In this document: positions 46,758-59,256 of the stretch, in pieces
How positions within the stretch are numbered: position 1 is the first letter of the stretch
Layout: each line of letters opens with the position of its first letter
NCBI RefSeq assembly: GCF_048544455.1
Contig: NC_133526.1
Coordinates: 9,068,001 to 9,132,000, forward strand
Source: Silene latifolia
Lineage: Eukaryota > Streptophyta > Magnoliopsida > Caryophyllales > Caryophyllaceae
Reading direction: 5' to 3'
DNA length: 64,000 nt
Made by a program: the position numbers and the translations under genes
The notes under the pieces: generated by a model
Seen by the model: the letters and a program-made list of their open reading frames with translations, nothing else
Told to the model about the DNA's origin: nothing
Database searches by the model: none

Positions 46758-49700
46758 TCAGAGTTTTTCAACAGGAAATCCAATAACCGGCTTAATTTCT
46801 TTGGCCAATGAACGCAGCTCGTCAACCTCGTCAGTGCTTAGCTGCCACCCAAGAGAGCCCCCAAACTCAGCCGCTTGTTGCCCATCTTTAGCCCCAGGTA
46901 TTGGAACTACATTCCCCTGCGCTATTAACCAGTTCAGAACCACCTGATATAACGCGATCCACAACCTTGTTAGAATGAAAATGAGACAAGCGTAACAAGT
47001 TATACTCAGCCAAACAGACTTGCTTAACAGACTTTCAGATTGGGAGCAGGTCACATTAGTTTAGGTAGGGCCATTTCGGGCATCTTTTTCTTTTTAAGTC
47101 GGGTTTTGATATTTTCAGACTGTCGGGTACACGTCTGGTGTGAGTTATGTCTTTTACGGTCCTGTTTATTAAGAGGTACAAGCAATTTCAAATTAGTGGA
47201 GTTATTTCAAACGCGCCATTATCCGATCAGGCGATTTCAGGTCGGCCAATTCATTCAAGTCGGATAAATTTGGTCAGGGTAATTTATGCTGCATAGCATT
47301 TTAGCTGGCTGCTGTGTACTTGCATTCAGGACTGTTGCTCTTTGGCGGTTGGCTTCCGTCTCTGAATGACATTAACTACTTATAACAAAGTTAGAGAGCA
47401 GACCTGGGTGAGAGTCTTATCATTGCTCTCTCCAATCTCTTTAATTCTGTTCACCAACGGTTGCAGCTGCAATTTATACACACAAGTTTTTTAATCAGGA
47501 ACACATCAAGCCGCTTAACCGATGATATTTTGTCAGATTTTCAGGGACCAGAAATTAGACCTTGGTCAGGAATTCTGGAGTGTATATTCGGCCTCGTGGA
47601 CCTGTTGGCGGGTTTTCTGGTGTGTATTTGCCTGACAAAGCACCTGCATATGCCCAAGGTTTTACAAAATATTAGGCATGTTAAAATCCGCCTTGAACTT
47701 GACTCGCTAGAATATAAAACAGGTTGTTTTGAAGAATGAAACCTTGGGCCATCGGTGAATAAGCGATCAAAGTGACCCCAAGCTCATCGCAGGCAGCCTT
47801 GACACCATTTTCTTCAGGGAGCCTATAAATTAGACTGTAGTTCACTTGGTTTGAAGCCAAGGGAATGCCTCTTTTACTCAGCTGCTGATAAGCATCACGC
47901 AGCCGCTTCTCTAAAATGACGAAAAATCATATACAGAGTTTTGTCAGCTTGTTAGCCCGAGGTGTGCGGAAAAGGAGCCACAATGCTGTAAGACTATAAG
48001 GGCAATTTTGATGTTGACGGATTTCAAACCCAAATCAGAAGTACTAAGTACTACTATCTGATGATTTACACCGGCTAAACTTGTTATCTGCGGTTTTTAG
48101 AGACACAAAACTGTTCAGACATACCACTGTAATTGGAAACACCAACAGCCTTCACAAGGCCCATCTCAACAGCATCAGCTAGACCGTCAATATACCCTGA
48201 AAAATAACCTTCATAATCACGCAAAATTGCTTAAACCTTGGATGAACATTGAAAATGATGACGACCTTATGATAATTAACCTTCATTTCCCCACAGTCCT
48301 GGCCTGGAATTGGAAAAAAAAATGTATCAATTTCACAAGGAAACATGAATACTGATAACCGAGTCTGAGCAACAACGATGACTGATATTTTGTTAATAAA
48401 AATGCTTCCACCAGACCTAATGACTTTATCTCAAAAACTGACATGTCTTCTAAAAAACTTTAAAAGACGGTCTAATTTGTGAGACGAACCCCACAACAAA
48501 AGGAGGAACACAAAAGGTTTTAGGTTGGCCTTATAAAAGAAACCGTGTTACACAAGACTCATTATAAGTCTCTCATACGAGGATTTACAAAAATGATGCA
48601 TACCAGTGAAGTTGATAGAGCTCCACAGATGTGAGCTCTAACCGAGACAGAGATTCCTTTAAGGCGTTGACGACACTTTGGCGGCCTAATCTCCATGGCA
48701 ATGCAGCAAACTTGGTTGCTACTGTAACCTCTACTTCTGGATCCTTCTCTTTCCGTTCTTTAATAAATCTACCAAGACACAATAACGGGATAAAAGACGA
48801 GGAAAAAAACTCATGTCAGGCAGCAGTTGCAGAAATGTCAGACATTAAATAAAACTATCCGAAACATGAATTAACTTGACCCGAGCCAAACTTTACTGAC
48901 CCAATTGACACGAAATGAAATGAAATGATCTTAATTGACATGAAATGACTAATCAAAGATAAAAATTATCAACATTTCAAAAACAACAAACATTTCAATA
49001 GAATCGACTGAAATGACTAAATCCAAACTCGATTGACCTAAGCCGAAGATGACGCTGCCCAATGTGATCTGTTCATCTGTACCTGAATTGACTACTTAAA
49101 AACACATCCCAAAAACCCGAATCCAAATGACCTTACCTTACCTTATATGTATCATACACCCGGAATAATCTATCTGGATATGACCTAAATGACGCGTTTT
49201 CAAGGTCTAATCCGCTATGGCTAAGTACGAGGGGAGAGGTCAGATATACGCAACCTTATCCCTATAAACGCTGAGAGATTGTTTTCGGATGACTTATTAT
49301 AAAAATTACTCCCTCCGTCCCGGTCAATTGTTGTCCTTTGGTTTTGGCACAAAGATCAAGGAAAGAGAAAGGGGTCAATTACTAAATGACAAGTGGAACA
49401 AATTGGGTGTGAATGATCAAATTGCCATTGAGTTCATTCTTAAAATAGAAAGGACAACAAATGACTGAGACAACCAAAAATGGAAAAAAACAACAAATGA
49501 CCGGGACAGAAGAAGTACCTTCCAAGAAGTGTCTCAGAATTGATAGCACCAAAGGAAGACTGCATTGAGGGAAAATGCAATATCAAGAATTCATAATCGG
49601 GTCCGAAGCTGTTAATTCTATAAACAGTAAACATACAGAAACAAAGATGACAGTGCTCACCTTGGATCCATAAACCTCAGCTGTATCAAACCAATTTATT

Positions 49701-52700
49701 CCATTATCAAGGCTAGTATTAAATGCTGCCTTTGCTGCTTTCATCTTCCTATCTGCCATTTTCATAGTAATCAACGCTGTCAATAATCTACGTACCTATG
49801 ACCCATAATAAAAATTGCGTCACTCGTACAAATAAATTTTAACAAATTCATTCTAATAAGTTTTAGGAAAATGATAAATATTTATCATTACCGTAAATTT
49901 TAATAAAAATTGTAGTAAAAAATGTCAAAAGATTATGTTAGGCGAGAGTCTCGAGCCTATTATTTAGCTGCTAAGTCAATTAGTCGAGATATATGCTCCT
50001 ATATTTTAGATATCAATTAGTTGCTTGATTGTACTATATATTTGCTCCTAATTATCTAATGAGATCATCACAAAATTTCCCAAACATATTCTGATGTTCC
50101 CTTCATTAACATGGTATCGAGCCAATTAAATATTTTCATCAAACCCTAATTTTTTTTTTTACAACCAAAAAAAAAAAAAAAACGCAGAACTCACTGTCGA
50201 CATGGCTGGTGATCAAGCCGTCGATACTACCTTCAAAATCGATCCTTTATCACCTTTTTATCTCGGATCTCATGACATTCCAAGCATAAAAATTTCTAGC
50301 ATTTCTCTAACTCATTCTAATTATGAGGATTGGAGCCGTGACATCCGTATGTCGCTTAAGTCTCGTCGCAAATTCGGATTCTGCGACGGTACTATCAAAA
50401 AACCTACTGAGGAAAACTTGCTTGCACAATGGGAAGTGGTACATTGCACGATTGTTCGCTGGATTCGAAACATGATCGATCCATCGGTCATCTCCAGTGT
50501 ACCATTTGTTGAAGATGCTGCTGTTCTTTGGCGCGATTTGGAGGAACGTTTCGCTGTTGTTGATGGAACTTCCATTCATTCACTTAAGACCGATCTCGCT
50601 AATTGTAAACAACTCAAAGGTATGTCTGTAACCGAATACTATGGTAAATTAAAGACTCTTTGGGATGCCCTGGCAATTCACGAGCCTCCTTTCGCTTGTA
50701 CGTGTGGGCGTTGTACTTGCGACATATCGTCTCAGGCAACTAAAAGACTCGATAACGAGAGACTCCATCAATTCTTTATGGGTCTCGACCGTAGTCTATA
50801 TAGCACCCTTCAAACCAACGCTTTCAATTGGACCCTTTGCCCACCCTCAACCGCGGGTATCACGCGGCCTTGCAATCAACGCCTACTTCATGGTGACGCT
50901 TTTGCCCCTTCGGATGTTACTAATGTCATGGCTTTTGTCGTTTCGGGGTCTCACGCACCCCAACTGATTGGAAAGCCATACGTGAGAAGGAAAAATTGGA
51001 AAGACGCAAGTTCTTTTGTTCTCATTGTCAAGTGCATGGTCATGAAGTCAACAATTGTTTTTTCAAAACAAATAAATTCCCTGACTGGTGGGGTAGTCGA
51101 CCCCGTACTTTAGAGGAATTCCGTCGCAGACAGGGGGGTGGGACTGGACAGAATACTCCTGCGTCCGGGTCCGCATCTCGAGGTGATCCTGTTGTTCACG
51201 CTAATGTGGCCTACACGGCTTCTTCTTCCGTCTCTTCGGATCGGTTGTCTGGTATGTGTACTTCTTGGATAATAGACACTGGCGCTTCTAATCATGTTAC
51301 AGGTGATCTTACGTTATTTTCCGACACCATGGTAATTCCTCCACGAGCTGTAGGATTACCGAATGGGAAGCAAATTTTAGCTTCTAAAATGGGTACCGTG
51401 CATTTAATTGACAACAAAATAACTCTTCGTCGGGTTTTATTTGTCCCTCATTTAACCCGCAATTTAATTTCGCTTTCACAATTAACGGTGACTTTGATTA
51501 TATTTTACAATTTACTAAGGATTGTTGCCTTATTCAGGACCGGTCTACGAGGATGATGATTGGAGCTGGTGAACTAAATGATGGACTGTTTCTGCTTTCG
51601 TCTACTCCGCTCTCTTTGGTGAACACAGTTGGCACGACCAGGGATTATAATTTGTGGCACCGTCGACTTGGTCATCCAGGGGATAATGCGGTTAAATTTA
51701 CTCCTTTAGCCCGAACACTTTCCTTTAATAAAAGTGCGGTGTGTGATGTATGTCACCTTGCCAAACAATCTCGATCTAGTTTTCATACTAGTGATAATAT
51801 TGCATCTGAAATTTTTCAATTGATACATTGCGATCTTTGGGGCCCCTATCGTACTCCGTCTACTTGTGGCGCGAAATATTTTTTAACTATTGTTGATGAT
51901 TGCTCACGCTCCGTTTGGGTATATTTAATGCTTGCTAAAACTGAAGTTACAAGTCTCTTTACGCATTTTTTAGCAATGGTACAGACCCAATTTTCTAAAC
52001 AGGTGAAGGTTGTACGAAGTGATAATGGAAGTGAGTTCAATCATTTGGCGGACTATTTTTTGCAGATGGCATCCAATTTCGACCTCATGTGTAGGCACGC
52101 CTCAACAAAATGGGCGTGTAGAGCGTAAACATCGTCACATACTTAATGTGGCACGCGCATTGCTTTTTCAGGGTCGTCTTCCTAAACAGTTTTGGGGTGA
52201 GTGTGTCCTTACAGCTGCACATTTAATTAACCGAATACCTTCGGCTATTTTGCATCACAAAACACCATATGAAATTTTGTTTGGCGCTCCTCCGTCTTAT
52301 GCAAATTTACGGGTATTTGGATGCCTCTGTTTCGTTCATAATCAGAAAACTAAAGGGGATAAAATGGAACCACGGAGTCGCAAATGTTTATTTTTGGGTT
52401 ATCCTCATAATACAAAGGGTTGGCGGGTATATGATCTTGAGACTAAACAAATATTTATCTCGCGAGACGTTGTTTTTTATGAGGACTCCTTCCCGTTTGC
52501 GGACACAAAAACACAGGCTGATTTGGACAATTCCGACAATTCCGTTTTACTCCCTGATGGCTCTTGCTTATTTCAAACTCCTGCTGACTCTGATTCCGAC
52601 GCTGTCCATGATTCGTCCTCTGTTAATGGCGAGTCCTCTGCCACTGCTTCGACTCCTAATGTTCCCGAGCCCGCTTCTATTATTAACGATGCTGCCACCG

Positions 52701-55094
52701 CCACTGTGGGGTCGTCGTCTCCGCCAGTTAATGATCCCCCGGCTGATCTTGGTCGGGGTCACCGGTTGAAATTTCCCAATTCACGATTAAGCGGCTATAT
52801 TCTTGATACGACGAACAGTCCATCATCCCCAAGTTCACCAGTCTCTCCATCCTCGACTGAAGGTACACCATATTCCTTAGCTAATTTTGTAAATTGTGAT
52901 AAATTTTCTAGTCGACATCGTCTGTTTTTAGCAAGACTATAACAAATAGAGTTGAACCTCCCTCCTTTAAAGTTGCGGTTCGTGACGAGGGGTGGTGTCG
53001 AGCTATCAAGTTGAGATTGATGCTCTTGAGGCTAATGACACTTGGGAATTAGCTGATTTGCCCCCAGGTAAAAAGGCTCTTGGTTGTCGTTGGGTTTACA
53101 AGATTAAGCACAAATCTGACGGGACCGTTGAACGTTTAAAGGCTCGTCTCGTTGTTTTTGGAAATCATCAAATTGAAGGTATTGACTACGGCGAAACCTT
53201 TGCTCCTGTGGTTAAGATGGTCACTATCCGTACCCTTCTTCTTTGTTGCCTCTCGTAAGCGATGGGAATTACACCAAATGGATGTCCACAATGCATTTTT
53301 GCACGGGGATTTGAATGAAGAAGTTTACATGAAACTTCCTCCCGGCTTTAGCCATGGCCGCGATGGTAAAGTTTGTCGTCTTAAGAAATCCTTATATGGT
53401 CTCCGTCAAGCACCCCGATGTTGGTTTGCAAAGTTAGCTGGGGCACTCCGGAAATATGGGTTTCGACATTCTTATTCCGATTATTCGTTATTTACTTACT
53501 CTAATAACAAGGTACGCTTACATGTTTTAATCTATGTAGATGATCTTGTTATTGCGGGTAACGACAATTCGGCCATTTGTGATTTTAAAAGCTACTTGAA
53601 CCGATGTTTCAAAATGAAAGATTTGGGTATTTTAAAGTATTTTCTTGGAATTGAAGTTGCGCGCAATAGTGACGGCATTTGTCTTAGTCAACGGAAATAC
53701 ACTCTCGATATTATTAGTGAAGTTGGTCTATTGGGTGCTAAACCGAGTTCCACACCCATGGACATTGATCATCAACTTGCTACCACCGGTTCCTTTGTGA
53801 TCGATCCTGAAGCGGTATAGACGATCGGTTGGTCGTCTTGTTTATTTGGCCGTCACACGGCGGATGTGTCTTATTCCGTCCATGTGCTTTCTCAATTCCT
53901 TAAAGCTCCACGTGAAGCTCACATGGAGGCAAATATGCGAGTTGTTCGCTATTTGAAAGCGATCCGGACAGGGCATTTTCTTACGCTCCGACAAACCGAC
54001 CCACTTACCGTGTCGGGTTGGTGTGATTCGATTGGGAAAATGTCCCCTAACTCGTCGTTCGTATCGGGTTGGTTCGTGTTTCTAGGGGATTCACCTGTCT
54101 TGGAAAACGAAAAACAACATACCGTTTCATTATCCTCTACGGTGAGGCCGAATATAGATCGATGGCGGGTTGTATGTGAGCTCAAATGGCTCAAGGGTTT
54201 ATTAACAAGCTTGGATATTGAGCTTGCTTCCCTATGCGATTATTCTGCGGACAAAAATCGGCAATTCACCTTGCTCAAAATCCGGTTTTTCATGAGCGGT
54301 CTAAACACATTGAAATTGATTGTCACTTCGTGCGAGATGCTATTACGGAAGGCCTTGTTACACCATTTCATGTGTCGACAAATGATCAAGTGGCCGATAT
54401 GTTCACTAAGCCGTTGGGAGCACGACAATTTCAGTACTTACTCCGCAAACTGGGCATTATCGACCTCCATGCTCCAGTTTGAGGGGGGGTGTTAGGCGAG
54501 AGTCTCGAGCCTATTATTTAGCTGCTAAGTCAATTAGTCGAGATATATGCTCCTATATTTTAGATATCAATTAGTTGCTTGATTGTACTATATATTTGCT
54601 CCTAATTATCTAATGAGATCATCACAAAATTTCCCAAACATATTCTGATGTTCCCTTCATTAACAGATTATTCATTCTAATAAATTCAAATTCAAAACGG
54701 AACAGGTTTTAGCCTAGTGGGTAAGACTGAGCTATCCTAACAATAGATCACGAGTATATTATACTGGCCTTGCGCCTCATTGGAGGCCGAAAAATAAAAT
54801 TCAAAATAAAAAGAGAGAATTGTGATGTAAGAATATACCATCCCATTGAAAGTTGTTCCAATAGCTAGTATCACCCCAAGACCAAGCACCAATACCTAAC
54901 TTAGTCACCTCTAAATCAGACCCTCCTAACTTAACCTTCCCTTCGCCAACTGGTTTCGCTGTCGCTGTCGCTGTTGGAGACCCTTCTGATGATGCAACTG
55001 CTTTTACTGTTACATTAATTTTCTGCTGTTTTTTTAGTTGATTCACACATGTTGTACCATATAAACACCATCCTCCATTTAATTGCAGACCCAT
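46758..55094 (-). CDS. Chloroplast aldo-keto reductase (At1g06690-like)
   Basis: NAD(P)H-dependent oxidoreductase of the aldo-keto reductase fold. The Arabidopsis relative is plastid-located and its substrate is not settled. Exons in coding order: 55094-54839, 49752-49661, 49559-49519, 48768-48604, 48303-48281, 48196-48125, 47910-47743, 47643-47561, 47466-47404, 46943-46758, all GT-AG and in frame, 382 residues. Residues 1 to about 50 resemble a transit peptide. [20 protein letters not shown] opens the barrel. The catalytic tetrad is Asp108, Tyr113 (FDTAEVYG), Lys149 (VATKFAALP) and His184 (YQLHW). Later motifs are [25 protein letters not shown] and [11 protein letters not shown]. Exon 5 has only 23 bases. 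Intron 1 (5.1 kb) holds a whole copia element and intron 3 begins in a MITE. Confidence 0.95.
49309..49515. mobile_element. Stowaway MITE abutting a splice donor
   Basis: CTCCCTCCGTCCCGGTCAAT at the left pairs with the right end ATGACCGGGACAGAAGAAG. TA flanks it on both sides (49307-49308, 49516-49517). On the minus strand the right-hand TA supplies positions +2 and +3 of the donor of reductase intron 3. It shares interior text with the MITE at 11618. Confidence 0.85.
49936..50111 (+). repeat. 5' LTR of the intronic copia element
   Basis: 176 bases, TG...CA, directly followed by the primer-binding site. Confidence 0.95.
54490..54665 (+). repeat. 3' LTR of the intronic copia element
   Basis: 176 bases, no difference from the 5' LTR found by eye, preceded by a G-rich polypurine tract. 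Confidence 0.95.
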
Positions 55095-56632
55095 TTACCT
55101 TCTTGGTTTAATATGATATTGCAAAAAATTCTAGCAATTTTTGTATTTGTGGTTGTTGGTTTGTGGGTGTTAAGGAAGCAATGACTGAATGATATCAACA
55201 GAAAAAACAGCTTTCAACATGCAGAGGGTATGACTGACTAACTCATGAATATTTATTGGGCGAGACGGTCTTAGACTCAGACAATTTCGTAATATAAAAA
55301 GACAATTTATTTATTAGCGTTGAATTAATAATTATTTTATAAAAATGGAGACGGTCAAACTTTATAGGCCAATCATGAATTTGTAATTAGTTTTGAGTGC
55401 AAATTTTGGAAAAAAATGAGAAAAGTGTATGGTTATAGAAGTGGCTAGTTGGCTTAAGGAGAACCCTTACTAAATGTGTGTCATCATCAAACTTTGTTCA
55501 AGAAAAAAATATCTTGAAATGGATGGAGTAGCGATTTAAGCAAAGCCCATCTGAGCTTCTGCTCCAGCAAGTTTGGGTCGGCCCACAATTATGAGCTCAT
55601 ACTTTGGTTTCACTAGCTTAAAAAGTTAAAGCCCGATTCATCTTGAAATCGGTTTGTTATTATGTTAATTTTCATTTTCTCACTTTTTAAGTACTACGGA
55701 GTAGAGTTTATGCTCGGGGGTTGCTGGATAGTCGAGATAGTGTCTTTTGACTACTATTTTTAAGTTTAAGATTACAGATTTACAGTGGGCAGTGGCCTTT
55801 TGTAATGACTATTTACCCATTTTCGTAGACATCAGATTATAAGCTCATTTTCGATCAATCTAATATTTGCAAAACAAATATTAATTTTAAAATAACGCAA
55901 TTTCTGAACAAAACTTTTAGAATTTGAACTGAATTAATAAGATCTTAACTTTTTTGAACTCAGCTTATAGAATTTAAACTTAATTTATAGAAGCTGAATT
56001 TTTCATAACTTAGCATCTGAACTGAACTAAACTTAGAATCTGAAATAAATCTTATTATACAGTAAGATCTTAAAATTTCTAAATTAATTATAAAAATGAT
56101 CTGAATTAAGAAAATATATTTTAAGTCAAGAACACACAAATTCTTATTTTTTTTACACCTCATTTTCTCTTTCATACACCTTATTTTTCACTATGTTCAT
56201 GCTCTTCTTTATTTCTTCTCTTATTTTTTTTCTACAATGAGGAAGATCATCTTATACTATCACTCTAACTTTAATTACACGTCAAACTTTTATTTATACA
56301 AGTAAAAAACTAAAAATAATTATTGTGCAAATTACATAAAATGGTTGGTTAATGGGCACATGGCCAAAGTTTGCTTTCTCTAAAATTAGAAGAACTATCT
56401 TCCTCTTCCCGATGTTTCTTAGAATAGCGAGAGTGCTAAGAGGATGAATCATTATCTCTACTTTACATACTCTTATGTTTTATACACGACCAGATACAAA
56501 GAGAAAGGAATTAATTTTAATATTAATAAATGATAAAAGTAGATAGTAATGCTTAAAATATAAACGTAAATTATTGACTACTATATCCAAAAAAAGTAAG
56601 TGTAAGGTATTGACGGCTGAGAGACTATAAAA
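55095..56632. other. Upstream region of the reductase gene
   Basis: AT-rich spacer holding the reductase promoter, which I cannot pinpoint. GAGACGGTCTTAGACTCAGA at about 55263 resembles the terminal text of the MITE at 56791. The frame at 55960-56175 (minus) is low-complexity and not called. Confidence 0.4.
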
Positions 56633-56790
56633 TCTCTATACTATAAAAGCCGAAATATTTAGAAGCTTCCTATTGGTCCCTAAATTTTAGGGAATAAAAA
56701 AATAAAGGGTCCCACCATCATTCCCACTATCATTAAGCTATTTAATTTCTTTCCTCCTTTCTTATTCCATTCCACTTATTGCAAAGAGTA

Positions 56791-57037
56791 AGTCTCCTGA
56801 GAGACGGTCTTTCAATAGGTTTATTAAGAGACTATTTTATAATTTTAAGAAAAAATGTTACCAAAGGTAATAACATAGGTACAAATCATGATTAAAGATA
56901 AAATGGGTACATTTATAATGTAAATAGCTATGAAATTACTATGTCACAATCTACTACAAAAGGGTCATGAAATACAAATAAGAGGATACAGAAGACTGAT
57001 CTCTCAATAACTTATTGAAAGACCGTCTCTCCCAAGT
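56791..57037. mobile_element. MITE with GAGAGACGGTC terminal repeats
   Basis: CTGAGAGACGGTCTTTCAAT at the left is inverted at the right as ATTGAAAGACCGTCTCTCCC. Exact ends and target duplication are unclear. Confidence 0.6.
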
Positions 57038-57532
57038 TTTAGTGTATTGCAAAATTTACATCTATAAAGTGTATATTTATGTTTAATTTCATCAATAAAA
57101 TGAAAAGTATACAAATAGCTAAATATATAAGTTAATATATTAAATGAAAATTATAGTAAAAAAATTAAGATCTTGGATAATTTAAAAGGAAACTGATTAA
57201 ATAAAAACGGATTAATTTATTTGTTGCAATTTATAAGTAATTTTTAAAGTAATTTTTTTATTTGTATTATTGTTATTTGCATTAGTTACATCAAACACCT
57301 TTGTTCAATGAATTTAATAACACATAAATTAACATCTTTGTTGCAATTGTTTATCTTTGTTGCAATTGTTTATGAATTATGAAACTATCTAATGTGGTAT
57401 AAAGTACTCATATATTATATCTCTATTACTTGAGAAACTTTAAAATACTAAATAGTAAAGGGAGTTACTAGAACGGTTTTAATACTGACAGGATTGAACC
57501 CGGATCAAAGGCATCGACTAGCGTGACTGTTA

Positions 57533-58609
57533 GAGCATCTCCAACGGTCAACTACAATGCATTATAGCTTGGTTTGTCATATCGATTTTTAAAGCTACTC
57601 GGCTTTCCGACAACGTACCACTTTAATGGCAAACTACGATATATGTAGCTTGTATGGGTCTCACATACTTGCTTTCATCCAATGAAAATTTACCTTTTAT
57701 TTTTTTTCCTAAAGCAAGCACTTAGAAAGATGAACATTTGCAGCAGCATCATCATCATCAGTTCTTGATTTTTTGTCCATGTTCTTCACCCCATATTTCA
57801 TGTTTCTCAGCATCCCAAGTATTATGGGCCCTACCAGGTCATCGATAGGATTGGCAAAGCTGCTTACAAACTAAACCTCCCATCCTATGCTCAGATTCAC
57901 CCCATATTTCATGTTTCTCAGCTCAAGAAATGCTATGATTCAACAAAGTCAGCTGGTGCCTTACCTGCCCTATTTTATGATTCTTCCATGCCCAAAGTGC
58001 CTGAGGCTATCCTTGAAAGACAACTGGTTAAAAGGGGAAGAGTTGCTGGTATAAAAGTTTTGATCAAATGGCTGGGTTTTCCCCCTGAAGATGCCACTTG
58101 GATGTTTTACAACGACTTTGCAGCTCAGTTTCCTAATTCTAATCTTTGAGGACAAAGATTTTCAAAGGAGGGGAGACTTGTTATAGCTAAATTTCAGTTA
58201 GTAGTTAGTTATGCTGAGTCAACCAGTTTGTTACAAGGTTGTTACAATCCAGCTGTAAAGTTTGTTACAATAGGTTGTTAAGATGAGTTAGTTAGCTTAT
58301 CTTGTCTATAAATACTCTGATGTAATCATTGTTTTACTCATTCAGTACATAATTTCATTTCCAATCTTCTCTCATCTCTTTCTCTCTCTAAATTCAATTA
58401 CTCGAGCTTCCATTAAAGCTCCTGTGATTACTCTGGTTTAGTACTCGAATTATTCTGAATTCCTGTACTATAACATTGGTATCAGAGACATTTATAGCTT
58501 GGTAGAGCTACCATGTTTGCAAGCTATATCTCACTTTTCCATCTCCAATGGCTTATTATTTTGCAAAAATTGCAAGCAGATCTTTATAGAGAACCATTAG
58601 AAATGCTCT
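57533..58609. mobile_element. MITE with GAGCATCTCCAACGG ends, interrupted by gypsy DNA
   Basis: GAGCATCTCCAACGG at the left and CCATTAGAAATGCTCTT at the right are imperfect inverted repeats. TATAGCTTGGT occurs near both inner junctions. The middle (about 57780-58492) is retrotransposon sequence. Confidence 0.5.
57780..58492 (+). mobile_element. Ty3/gypsy (chromovirus-type) 3' fragment with one LTR
   Basis: A fossil fragment. It holds the end of integrase with a chromodomain-like tail (KVLIKWLGFPPEDATW) to about 58149, a purine tract AAAGGAGGGGAG, then a 297-base LTR at 58179-58475 (TGTTATAGC...CTATAACA). Immediately after the LTR comes TTGGTATCAGAG, which resembles a primer-binding site. A 27-base string is repeated at 57785-57811 and 57896-57922. 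Everything upstream in the element is absent. Confidence 0.8.
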
Positions 58610-58993
58610 TAGAACTATGAAATGAACCCGTGCAATTTTGGTGCACGGGGCTAAAACTAGTAGGTAGTGAATACTGAATTGGGACCTGAACCCCAACGTG
58701 ATATAAGTGATAGACCGTATGTATAAGCACACCGACGTATGTATTTACGACTCGTCAAGGCTCCATCGAATACAATGGGGTTATCATCAATTAAAATATA
58801 TCAAAGAGGTTTCATGGTTGACAATGAATCACAAGAAAACGTCACGTTGTAAAGGTGTGTGATTGATAATGTCATTTTGTCAATGTCAATAAGCAGTGAA
58901 CTAACTAACCCCCTCGGCCCTCACTAATAATCCCACTTATCCGCACCATCACTCCATCACCACACATCTTCCCTTTAATCATCCTCCATTTTC

Positions 58994-59003
58994 TTTATAT
59001 ATT
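58994..59003 (+). promoter_or_regulatory. Possible TATA box of the polyamine oxidase gene
   Basis: TTTATATATT lies about 255 bases before the ATG at 59257, after CT-rich DNA. Plausible but unsupported by other signals. Confidence 0.35.
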
Positions 59004-59256
59004 CATCTCCAATTGTTTACATTTCCGCACAACTCATCCCCATTTCTAAATCACTCCATATTCAATCAAATACTACAGTATACTATATTCATTCATATAA
59101 TAATAATAACAATCATACGAACGTATGAGCTTGTCCATATTAAATCTCGGGTTTTCTTCGAATTCAAATTGGCTCATTACGCGTCTTTTGATCTTTATTT
59201 TTTATCATTCTCATCAGAAAGACTCTAATAATAATAACAAATTAATTGTGATTTAA

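Larger units (their letters stand above)
49936..54665 (+). mobile_element. Ty1/copia retrotransposon in intron 1 of the reductase gene
   Basis: A plus-strand copia element of 4730 bases lying antisense to its host gene. LTRs of 176 bases at 49936-50111 and 54490-54665 (TGTTAGGCGAG...CATTAACA) look identical by eye. The target duplication GATTA is exact (49931-49935, 54666-54670). TGGTATCGAGCC follows the 5' LTR as primer-binding site, and GAGGGGGGG precedes the 3' LTR. Parts in order: gag with a CX2CX4HX4C knuckle, protease (DTGASNH), integrase (HRRLGHPG), reverse transcriptase (YVDDLV) and RNase H. The coding region is broken in several places, roughly five, although the LTRs suggest a very recent insertion. 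Confidence 0.95.
56633..58660 (+). mobile_element. Helitron carrying nested MITEs and a gypsy fragment
   Basis: Starts A|TCTCTATACTATAAAAGCC and ends with the hairpin CCCGTGCA-attttg-GTGCACGGG then GCTAAAACTAG|T. The 2.0-kb span includes a MITE at 56791-57037 and another at 57533-58609 that itself contains a Ty3/gypsy piece. No Helitron proteins are seen. Confidence 0.7.
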
